Below are positions 1 through 5,463 of a stretch of 7,031 bases of DNA, in pieces. Each line of letters starts with the position of its first letter. The stretch's first letter is position 1. Source of the DNA: Chloroflexota bacterium. GTDB taxonomy: Bacteria > Chloroflexota > Dehalococcoidia > SZUA-161 > SpSt-899. The stretch spans positions 1 through 7,031 of the forward strand of contig JABHWQ010000027.1 in NCBI GenBank assembly GCA_018657655.1. The letters run 5' to 3'. The notes beneath the pieces were generated by a model. The model was not told the origin of the DNA and did no database searches. It saw only the letters and a list, made by a program, of their open reading frames with translations. A program made the position numbers and the translations under genes.

Positions 1-712
1 GGGGCGAGTAGTCCCAGCCTTTGGCCCTTCCAAACAAATCACCGAGAAAAGGGATTCTGCTGGCCAGTTTGATGAATATCTCTGCGGGTGGAAGCAGAGG
101 AGCAATGTCAAGGCAATTTTCATAGCGTGTTACGGGAATTGTAGATAATGGGAATCCTTTGGTGAAATCAGAGTCTCCGGCGCGAGGGGAACCATAGATA
201 TAAACAGCAGTGGGTTGAAGCATGGCAGGATGATCAAAGTGGATTCTAGCTGCGGAGATACAGGCCATAGCCCCACCTTTGCTGTGCCCGGTAAAGTAAA
301 GGGGCTTATCAGGATAGGTTTTATGAAAATAGGCGATTTGAACCAATATCTGCGGCCAGATTGTATCGATGGCATCCCAGAAACCATCGTGAACTCTCCC
401 CGGAATACTGCCTTCCTGTTTTGGAGCGGAATCAACAATATCATGTAGCCAGTCCGCGAGGCCCGCGACGCTGATTGGATATGGTGGGAGGGTGCCTCTG
501 AAGGCAACGATGATGCCGTCTTCTCGGTTCACTCCAATAAGGCAGGCATTGATGTTCAATTCGCCGCCAAAAAACGGCATAGGGGAATCGATCCAATCAA
601 CGGCTTTGGTTTGAGGGCTTGGAGGTGTGTAAATTCCTTCGGCATCGATGCCGTAAGCACAGCCGCTGGCACACAGCATCCGACATTGAATAGTGATTGC
701 TCCAGAACTCAC
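1..712 (-). CDS. Class 3 lipase-like alpha/beta hydrolase, C-terminus cut by window edge
   Basis: 237 residues are visible; the 3' end lies beyond the left edge. The protein shows the class 3 (Rhizomucor-type) lipase pattern. FRGT at residues 71-74 fits the oxyanion region. The nucleophile elbow GHSKGGA at 142-148 has Ser144 as nucleophile. YGSPRAGD lies at 173-180. RYENCLDIAPLLPP at 196-209 matches the family's DIVPxLPP block, making Asp202 the probable catalytic acid. The catalytic His is not in the window. Likely reaction is hydrolysis of acylglycerol or other ester bonds; the substrate cannot be told. The GTG start at 712-710 is preceded by AGAGGG five bases upstream, and an in-frame TAG lies just before that; the next in-frame ATG (679-677, residue 12) has no better site. 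I see no clear signal peptide: the N-terminus is Cys-rich (residues 10, 14, 18) and not strongly hydrophobic, so a cytoplasmic location is likely. Family assignment is firm; exact role unknown. Confidence 0.88.
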   Translation of the reverse strand, partial: MSSGAITIQCRMLCASGCAYGIDAEGIYTPPSPQTKAVDWIDSPMPFFGGELNINACLIGVNREDGIIVAFRGTLPPYPISVAGLADWLHDIVDSAPKQEGSIPGRVHDGFWDAIDTIWPQILVQIAYFHKTYPDKPLYFTGHSKGGAMACISAARIHFDHPAMLQPTAVYIYGSPRAGDSDFTKGFPLSTIPVTRYENCLDIAPLLPPAEIFIKLASRIPFLGDLFGRAKGWDYSP

Positions 713-781
713 ATTATCCCTCTTTGACTAGCCTTCCCCAACCTCTCGTCGGCTACCAACTTAATTGCCCTACTGGTCAAC
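713..781 (-). promoter_or_regulatory. Lipase upstream region with a 9-bp direct repeat
   Basis: The 69-bp gap before the lipase holds two exact copies of ATTAAGTTG (minus strand) at 786-778 and 765-757, spaced 21 bp start to start, or two helical turns. The first copy overlaps the TAA that closes the preceding interrupted frame. TTGACC inside the first copy resembles a -35 box, but I find no matching -10 at 16-18 bp. The repeat could be an operator or chance. The ribosome binding site AGAGGG lies at 722-717. Confidence 0.3.
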
Positions 782-1048
782 TTAATCTTGGTTGCTTGCC
801 TTGACCTCGGGCACTATTTCATGGGTGGTATCAGCGTACCATGTCTGATCCAGACGTTGCTCCAGTTGCCACCAATAGACTTTGAGGTCTTCCTTATTGT
901 TTTCGAGGCATTGTTCGATACTCTGGCCAGGTTCTATTTTGTTGAAGCTAGCGCATTGCTACGGATTCTCGCAGGGGTACCAGGCTATAAGCCCGACTAT
1001 GGCTCGTACAACACGTAATAATACACGGTTGTACAAGTATTGTTTAAT
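782..1048 (-). pseudogene. Small membrane-type reading frame interrupted by an in-frame TAG
   Basis: Read from 1048 downward, this frame gives 29 codons, then TAG at 961-959, then 58 codons to TAA at 784-782. The first part is hydrophobic (roughly residues 8-24, including VVRAIVGLIAW) and ends YPCENP. The second part is hydrophilic and protein-like, with SIEQCLENN, VYWWQLEQRL and HEIVPEVKASNQD. No ATG, GTG or TTG start fits well: an ideal GGAAGG (1060-1055) sits six bases before an ATT codon at 1048, while the upstream in-frame ATG at 1063 meets TAG (1054-1052) after three codons. The 58-codon tail has no usual start codon near its beginning, so it is not an independent ORF. It follows the zinc-ribbon gene by 42 bp and precedes the lipase by 69 bp, so it may belong to that transcript. 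I do not recognise a family. Options are a decayed gene, a sequence error, or a gene read through at TAG. Confidence 0.4.
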
Positions 1049-1090
1049 GATCTACCTTCCCATAGTCTCAATTCAAAACCATCCGCAGAA

Positions 1091-1456
1091 TCAAAGGTAA
1101 TCGTCGTCATCCAACCGTACACCGCAGTGAGTACATACGTTTGCGTCTTCGTCGACGTCTTTACCGCAATTAGAGCAGTAATAGACTACTTTCTCTTTTA
1201 ACGCTTGCCCGCAATGAATGCAGGATGTTGCGTTTTCGGGATTATCTCCGTTGCAGTAGGGACAAACAAATTTGGGTTGCGGTACATTTGGTTCACTTGC
1301 TTTCTTTTGGACAGCAAGTCCTTCTCGTGGCTGATTGTTCTTGCTTCTGATTTGAGATGGCTTCCGACTCGATCCGGTCATGGACATCTTTAATGTAGTT
1401 GTGGTTAGACTCTTGGCAGAAAGACACGTAATGGTTGGAAACGATTTTGTGCTCAA
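1091..1456 (-). CDS. Double zinc-ribbon protein
   Basis: Two treble-clef zinc ribbons make up the C-terminal half: CPYC (Cys65, Cys68) with CIHC (Cys79, Cys82), and CSNC (Cys94, Cys97) with CTHC (Cys108, Cys111). Each has two CxxC knuckles ten residues apart, so all eight zinc ligands are present. The tail is acidic (LDDDDYL). Residues 30-62 form a Lys/Gln/Pro-rich linker. Such ribbons usually mediate protein or nucleic-acid contacts; no partner is evident. The start is uncertain. TTG at 1456 has GGAAGGG eight bases upstream and gives 121 aa, but residues 2-26 are Ser/Thr-rich and poorly protein-like. ATG at 1387 (98 aa) or 1381 (96 aa) would drop that part but lacks a good ribosome binding site. 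It lies 69 bp after the 151-aa gene and is probably co-transcribed with it. No membrane segment is seen. Confidence 0.75.
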   Translation of the reverse strand: MSTKSFPTITCLSAKSLTTTTLKMSMTGSSRKPSQIRSKNNQPREGLAVQKKASEPNVPQPKFVCPYCNGDNPENATSCIHCGQALKEKVVYYCSNCGKDVDEDANVCTHCGVRLDDDDYL

Positions 1457-1487
1457 AGCTTCATCCCTTCCTTTTTGCTCAGTTTTG

Positions 1488-1510
1488 CGTTTAAAAAGAC
1501 TAATTAAACG
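1488..1510. repeat. Perfect 7-bp inverted repeat between two genes
   Basis: CGTTTAA (1488-1494) and TTAAACG (1504-1510) flank a 9-base loop in the gap between the 151-aa gene and the zinc-ribbon gene. No T-run follows on the minus strand, so it is not a typical intrinsic terminator. A further CGTTTAAG copy lies at the end of the upstream gene (1555-1548). It may be an operator, an mRNA hairpin, or chance in AT-rich DNA. Confidence 0.35.
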
Positions 1511-1525
1511 TATATGGCAAACGGT

Positions 1526-1981
1526 TTACGACAGTCCGACCATTTGTCTTAAACGGCTGTCCAGCTCTTCAATACCCGGCGATATTGTCGCACCTTGTTC
1601 TAGGTTTTCCCATGTGGTGATTCCACTGGCAATCGTGATTGATTTACCTTGATTGGTGGTAAGTACAACATCGTGACGAAAGCCGGGGCGCTCTTCGCCA
1701 ACGAAAAATTGAGGTTCGGAAACATTCCACGATATAAGTGACCATCGAGCCTTTTCTTCCAAGCTGGTCCCAACATCGGTGCGGTTTAGTTCGATGCTTA
1801 CTATATCTGGGAATACGATATCCAAACGCAAAGGAAGTTTCAGACCGAGAAAGTAATATTGCCGTGTTACTTGCTGATCGACTTGACTGATAGCTATTTT
1901 CCGCCCGGTTTTTCGGTTTGGATGGATGACGATTTCTTGCGGAAGTATTTTGCAGATAGCTCCGTCCAGTTCAATTTCCAT
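1526..1981 (-). CDS. Conserved-looking hypothetical protein, 151 aa
   Basis: I do not recognise the family. The protein is soluble, with no signal peptide or membrane helix, and its composition alternates polar and hydrophobic residues in a way that suggests mostly beta-strands (for example IAISQV 29-34, LRLDIVF 51-57, IVSIEL 60-65, DVVLTT 104-109, SITIAS 114-119), followed by a C-terminal helix around 136-148. Such a beta-sandwich or PH-like fold with a terminal helix is only a guess. The ATG start at 1981 has GGGAG four bases upstream, and an in-frame TGA lies upstream with no other start between. It is the first gene after the promoter at 2049-2021 and is followed 69 bp later by the double zinc-ribbon gene, so the two probably form one transcript and may work together. 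Length and a clean ribosome binding site make it a credible real gene. Confidence 0.75.
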   Translation of the reverse strand: MEIELDGAICKILPQEIVIHPNRKTGRKIAISQVDQQVTRQYYFLGLKLPLRLDIVFPDIVSIELNRTDVGTSLEEKARWSLISWNVSEPQFFVGEERPGFRHDVVLTTNQGKSITIASGITTWENLEQGATISPGIEELDSRLRQMVGLS

Positions 1982-2020
1982 GCTGCTCCCGGATGTATTG
2001 GCTATCGATGATTTATGGGG

Positions 2021-2049
2021 AGCATACCCGATTCAGTTATGTTTTTCAA
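2021..2049 (-). promoter_or_regulatory. Sigma-A-type promoter for the 151-aa protein and zinc-ribbon genes
   Basis: On the minus strand, TTGAAA (2049-2044) and TATGCT (2026-2021) are separated by exactly 17 bp. The -35 box matches the consensus at five of six positions and the -10 box at four of six. Transcription would begin near 2014, leaving a leader of about 33 bases before the ATG at 1981. It falls in the 160-bp gap after the carbonic-anhydrase-like gene, so the two genes below are probably a separate unit. Confidence 0.6.
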
Positions 2050-2141
2050 ATCCCTGGTTGGGGCAGCTCATTATTTATCTTGATTGGCGTCTCTTCAAAA
2101 TAGGAAAAAGCATATAGCATAGAGAATGGTAGCTTTTGCGG

Positions 2142-2678
2142 TTAACCATCCTCGTAACCGACAATAATCCCCTTCCGGTAATTCGCGATAGTTTCTTCAT
2201 AGAGTTGAGGGGTCACATCATTTATTGCTGTTTCCTCATCAGTAAGTTCCCGAATGACTTTTGCGGGTACTCCGGTTATTAAGGATTTGGGTGGGAATTT
2301 CTTGTTATAAGGAATAAAGCTGTTTGCTCCGATCACGCAGTATTCACCAATATCGGCCCCGGACATGATAGTCGCATTCATTCCCACCATCACGTTTTTG
2401 GCGATCTTGCATCCTCGAATGACCGCACAATGGCCCACTGTGACATTGTCTGCAATTTCAACCGGAATCGTTCCATCGCTGTGTATTACGGCGTTGTCTT
2501 GAATGTTTGTGTTCTTCCCTATAACGATTGCCCCTTCGTCTCCTCTGACAACAGCGTTGAACCAGATGCTTGCTCCTTCTTTGATTTCCACATCTCCATA
2601 GATCTGAGCCCCCTTGGCAATGAACACGGAGCTATGAATGTAAGGTCTTAGTACGTTTTTGATTTCTTCATCCGGCAT
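2142..2678 (-). CDS. Gamma-carbonic-anhydrase-like hexapeptide-repeat protein
   Basis: The 178-aa length and the run of isoleucine-patch hexapeptides (about residues 18-137) predict a left-handed beta-helix, which in this family forms trimers with metal at subunit interfaces. Family landmarks are present: VVRGD (43-47), NIQDN (58-62), VIHSD with His66, VGHCAVIRGC (81-90) with His83, and the closing GVPAKVIREL (136-145) before a C-terminal helix. In Methanosarcina Cam, zinc is held by three His: one in each of the first two motifs, and a third in the hexapeptide corresponding to VIRGC. Here that third position is Arg88 (codon CGA, 2417-2415). Bicarbonate/CO2 chemistry is therefore doubtful; the protein may be inactive as a carbonic anhydrase or have another role. 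GAGGTGAT lies three bases before the ATG, an excellent ribosome binding site. It is probably its own short transcript, as a separate promoter follows it. Confidence 0.88.
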   Translation of the reverse strand: MPDEEIKNVLRPYIHSSVFIAKGAQIYGDVEIKEGASIWFNAVVRGDEGAIVIGKNTNIQDNAVIHSDGTIPVEIADNVTVGHCAVIRGCKIAKNVMVGMNATIMSGADIGEYCVIGANSFIPYNKKFPPKSLITGVPAKVIRELTDEETAINDVTPQLYEETIANYRKGIIVGYEDG

Positions 2679-2844
2679 GGTATCACCTCATGTTTTGTAT
2701 TGCACCATATTAATAGGATTGTCCTCATCTTGTTCCCACCCCCATAGGCTTTCCGATACGTATTGTCTCCTACGGGAGAAATGAGATTACTCTAAATCAT
2801 AGGGATTACCCACGTTGGGAATTCGTGGAAAAAATAGGTATCAT
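2679..2844. other. Intergenic leader of the carbonic-anhydrase-like gene with two small hairpins
   Basis: No gene is seen in these 166 bp. Two short perfect inverted repeats occur: CCACG/CGTGG with a 9-base loop (2810-2828) and TCTCC/GGAGA with a 4-base loop (2766-2779). Neither is followed by a T-run on the minus strand, so I do not call terminators. TATTAA and TAATAT around 2712-2705 could serve as a -10 box, but no convincing -35 box goes with them. The ribosome binding site of the downstream gene is at 2689-2682. Confidence 0.35.
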
Positions 2845-3018
2845 TCACGCATTCAGAACGAGAAGCATTACAACAAAAACGATAATCGGCATTACGATAG
2901 CCTGTGTTTTCATCTTCCGCACATTTATCGGCCGTACTTTGGCATTGATCACTACGCTCCCGGCGTAGATACAAACACCTCATATTACTGCCGGAATAGC
3001 AGCCGGGACTATTTCCAT
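2845..3018 (-). pseudogene. Small two-helix membrane ORF interrupted by an in-frame TGA
   Basis: ATG at 3018 has AAAGGA eight bases upstream. The frame reads 12 codons (MEIVPAAIPAVI), then TGA at 2982-2980, then 44 more codons to a second TGA at 2847-2845. Ignoring the first stop gives a coherent 57-residue membrane protein. Helix one spans the stop (about residues 3-25, through GVCIYAGSVVI), a basic loop follows (NAKVRPINVRKMK, 25-37), then helix two (AIVMPIIVFVVMLLVL, about 40-55). The hydrophobic pattern continuing across the stop is the main evidence that this was, or is, one gene. A restart is possible at GTG 2952, which has GGGAG four bases upstream and would give about 35 aa with one helix. 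It sits 84 bp after the kinase-like gene. The layout of helix, basic linker and helix loosely recalls the start of CcdC/DUF1453-type proteins, but I cannot confirm that. Options are a pseudogene, a sequence error, or TGA decoding. Confidence 0.45.
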
Positions 3019-3102
3019 CGCGATTTTCCTTTCTTAGTGTAAAACTCCAAGAACGGTGTCACCCCAATTTTATCAGATAGTCTGGGAGTTAGGTTGCTTT
3101 GA

Positions 3103-4101
3103 TTACGCGAGAGGCTGGTCAAGGGGATCTTTAGGAAGGGTGAGTATTGCTTCATAAAGATCCCCCACCAACTCTGATAGTATTCTTATCCGCTTCTCAG
3201 ATCCTGCAGAGAAACGCATCAGGATATCATTCAGATTTTCACTTATATAAGGATATATCTTTCTTAGATTCATCAAGCGGTATGTATAATAGGCGCCGCA
3301 GTCCGCTGGGCCAAGGCTTTCAACAACACCATCGGGGAAATCCCCGAACCTAAGTATCTGGTCGAGAGGGTTCAGACCTTTACCGACGACAAACTGCAGT
3401 ACGTTACCGAGCCTCCAGACATCGAAGGCCTCGAAATTCTGGCAAAGATCGAAGTCAATCCAACGGTATTCACCGGTCTGCTCATCGATCAAAATGTGGT
3501 CGTTACGTATATCCCCATGGTAGAGTTTGTGTTCGTGCAGCATTTCAATGGCTTCGAAACAGCCTGCTACCTTCTTTAGAATCGAAGACAGTTCCGTATA
3601 ATAGTACTCTTCGTGGTCAATTGTCATATCGTATATTTTGCCGTATAACGTCGTGCCGTTTATGTAATCTATTACCCGAACACAATTACCAACATCATCA
3701 AACAGTGTTTCACCCTGCATGAAGCGTCGATCGCCTTTGACCAGCTCCATTACGTCAGCTTCTTTCTGGGGTCTGCGGAAACAGGGAACCTGCACCGTAC
3801 CGAGATTGCTGGTAAACTCCTCGTGGAACTCGAGTTTGATGATTACCATCCGGCCACTTTCCAAATTGTGTCCCCGTTTGACCCAGAACTTTGGCTGGTC
3901 TTGCATGCCGAAACGTGGTTCATAAACGTCACCGCGCACAAAGAAATCCCTGCCCTGCAGACGAATTACCTGATGTTGGTATATCCTGGTGAATTGGGTA
4001 GTATCTGTAACTACCTCGATCGGTGATTTGGGAATTATCCCGGAGATTTCTTTTATTCGTGAAATGATACGAGAGCTTTCTTGTTCATTAAGTTTTATCA
4101 T
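3103..4101 (-). CDS. Divergent protein-kinase-like protein
   Basis: The 332-aa protein carries a recognisable kinase-fold core. VIIKLEF (86-92) has Lys89 as the candidate ATP-anchoring beta-3 lysine. The catalytic loop HGDIRNDHIL (195-204) has Asp197 as the likely catalytic base, and WIDFDLC (214-220) stands at the DFG position with Asp216. FDVWRLGNVL (226-235) resembles the helix-F region. Two features are unusual: the metal-binding Asn of the loop is His202, and DFG reads DFD. The glycine-rich loop is not obvious. About 80 residues precede the core with no membrane segment, so it is probably cytoplasmic. The fold is shared with small-molecule kinases, so the substrate may be protein, sugar or antibiotic-like; the context does not decide. 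The start ATG has AGG about eight bases upstream, and a strong promoter lies at 4196-4168. It is probably the first gene of its transcript. Confidence 0.75.
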   Translation of the reverse strand: MIKLNEQESSRIISRIKEISGIIPKSPIEVVTDTTQFTRIYQHQVIRLQGRDFFVRGDVYEPRFGMQDQPKFWVKRGHNLESGRMVIIKLEFHEEFTSNLGTVQVPCFRRPQKEADVMELVKGDRRFMQGETLFDDVGNCVRVIDYINGTTLYGKIYDMTIDHEEYYYTELSSILKKVAGCFEAIEMLHEHKLYHGDIRNDHILIDEQTGEYRWIDFDLCQNFEAFDVWRLGNVLQFVVGKGLNPLDQILRFGDFPDGVVESLGPADCGAYYTYRLMNLRKIYPYISENLNDILMRFSAGSEKRIRILSELVGDLYEAILTLPKDPLDQPLA

Positions 4102-4167
4102 GCTTTTACCTGTCTAATACAATCTGCTGGTCACTTGGTCAGGACTGGGTGCGTCCAAACTGCCACT

Positions 4168-4196
4168 ATATTACTCTATGGTTCTTGTAGCGTCAA
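4168..4196 (-). promoter_or_regulatory. Sigma-A-type promoter for the kinase-like gene
   Basis: TTGACG (4196-4191) and TAATAT (4173-4168) are separated by 17 bp on the minus strand. The -35 box matches the consensus at five of six positions and the -10 box at four. Transcription would start near 4161, giving a leader of about 60 bases. In that leader the hexamer TGACCA occurs twice, 8 bp apart (4141-4136 and 4133-4128), a possible regulatory site. Confidence 0.6.
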
Positions 4197-4251
4197 CGAA
4201 ATATCTCGGGGCAGTAATAAATAATAAAGGTGATTGATTTCAAGATCAGCT

Positions 4252-5463
4252 CTACCGTAAGGTCCGCACAATTTCTCTGAGGGTAGGCCGCTTGCCGTAC
4301 ATGAGCAAGTAAGCGCGGAACATCCTGGCTACCAGCCACAATCCTAAGGCGATGGAGCTTGCCAGCAACGTAATACTCAAGGCCAGTTCCCATGGTGGGA
4401 TATTGATATTGGCCAGCCGCATCATTACGGTAGTAGGAGCGGTGATGGGAATGAAAGACAAAGCCTGGGCGATACCCCCTTCAGGGTTTTCTCCTATAAC
4501 GCTCATAAGCACCAGAGGAACAACAGCAGGCATAACAAATATACCTACCATCTGCTGGCTCTCCCGAGGACTGGTGGACATGGCGCCGAGTCCTGCGTAC
4601 AGGACGGAGAACAGGCCGTAGCCCAGTAGAAAATAAATCACTCCGAACAACAACATGCTGGGAGGGAACTGTATGTCCTCCAGAACCGAAATATCAACCG
4701 AACCGACTTCGAGGAACACCCTGATAGTAACTAGCCATATGACTATCTGAATAAGTCCCGCAATTCCCAGCCCGATGATCTTACCCCTGAGTAACTGGTT
4801 GACAGAGACCGAGGATAGCAATATCTCCATTATCCGATTCTCTTTCTCTTCCGTAACACTATGCATCAGATAACCAGAGGTCATGAAGATCGACATTATA
4901 AAGAGTAGCCCAAAGAAATAGGGAACCAGGATAGCCTGAAGCTCATCGGGCGGTTCACTAACGGCGCCCGTTTCATCCAAATGCCAGGAATTAAGTTGAA
5001 CCGGGTTTTTGGCCCGATTGAGCAGATCATCGTTGACCTCGCTGGCCAACAGATTGTTAAGCAGGAAGTCCCTGATCTGATACCAGGTTTTGAGGGGCAC
5101 TTCAAGTTCCCTTTCGGTAGTATACCGGTCAACCAATCCGGTCTGAAGGTAGCTTTCTGGTATTACAAAGTATTCATTTATCTCTCCGGCCATCAGGTCT
5201 TGTTGGGCCAGGTCCTGATCAGGATACGGGATGAAGGTTAGATTAGCCTGCTGAGTGTAACCAGTGAATACTCCCATATCATCAACGTAGCCAATATTCT
5301 GGTGATCCGGTGTATCAGGCTCTTTATCAAGGTCTTGCACTATGTCATTGATGAAGAGGCCGAGGAAAGCGATGAAGGGCAAACCCAGTGTAAGAATGTA
5401 AAACCCCTTCCTTCTGACTACCTGGGAAAATTCATGCCGGGCAATGATCATCGTCTTCTTCAT
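4252..5463 (-). CDS. ABC-2 type exporter permease (NatB/YhaP-like)
   Basis: The 403-aa membrane protein has the layout of the NatB group. A first helix (about 21-40) is followed by a large external domain (about 41-175), then five more helices: about 178-200, 228-250, 268-293, 304-324 and 358-381. Between helices two and three sits VTEEKENRIMEILLSSVSVNQLLRGKIIG (203-231, quoted in parts: EEKENRIMEILLSS and LLRGKIIG), the cytoplasmic coupling segment typical of the family that contacts the ATPase. It should form the membrane channel of an exporter powered by the ATPase encoded just upstream. In Bacillus, NatAB exports sodium, but close relatives export peptides or unknown compounds, so the substrate is unassigned. 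Its ATG overlaps the ATPase stop as ATGA, and AGGGAAGAA within the ATPase gene provides the ribosome binding site, indicating translational coupling. It is the last gene of the operon; no strong terminator follows. Confidence 0.9.
   Translation of the reverse strand: MKKTMIIARHEFSQVVRRKGFYILTLGLPFIAFLGLFINDIVQDLDKEPDTPDHQNIGYVDDMGVFTGYTQQANLTFIPYPDQDLAQQDLMAGEINEYFVIPESYLQTGLVDRYTTERELEVPLKTWYQIRDFLLNNLLASEVNDDLLNRAKNPVQLNSWHLDETGAVSEPPDELQAILVPYFFGLLFIMSIFMTSGYLMHSVTEEKENRIMEILLSSVSVNQLLRGKIIGLGIAGLIQIVIWLVTIRVFLEVGSVDISVLEDIQFPPSMLLFGVIYFLLGYGLFSVLYAGLGAMSTSPRESQQMVGIFVMPAVVPLVLMSVIGENPEGGIAQALSFIPITAPTTVMMRLANINIPPWELALSITLLASSIALGLWLVARMFRAYLLMYGKRPTLREIVRTLR

Noticed and set aside
130..507. 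Minus-strand 125-aa ORF overlapping the lipase
   Set aside because: It is an alternative frame of the lipase gene, where the correct frame shows GHSKGGA and YGSPRAGD.
788..1100. Plus-strand ORFs of 76 and 72 aa
   Set aside because: They have no ribosome binding site and lie opposite a minus-strand frame that is more protein-like.
1455..1466. ATG AAG CTT TGA after a purine-rich site, resembling the RF2 (prfB) frameshift signal
   Set aside because: A +1 shift here would enter a frame that ends before the zinc ribbons and would need a second shift; the spacing from the ribosome binding-like site also differs from prfB.
2810..2828. CCACG/CGTGG hairpin as an intrinsic terminator
   Set aside because: On the minus strand the T-run precedes rather than follows the stem, and on the plus strand the stem is followed by A residues.
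2792..2983. Minus-strand 63-aa ORF beginning MRCLYLRRERS
   Set aside because: Its composition is unlike a real protein and it is the shifted frame of the two-helix membrane ORF, which has the better hydrophobic pattern and start signal.
2815..3042. Plus-strand 75-aa ORF rich in Tyr, His and Asn
   Set aside because: It is antisense to the membrane ORF, has no ribosome binding site, and shows skewed composition typical of a shadow frame.
4193..4393. Minus-strand 66-aa ORF
   Set aside because: It overlaps the end of the permease in another frame and covers the kinase promoter; no start signal or family features.
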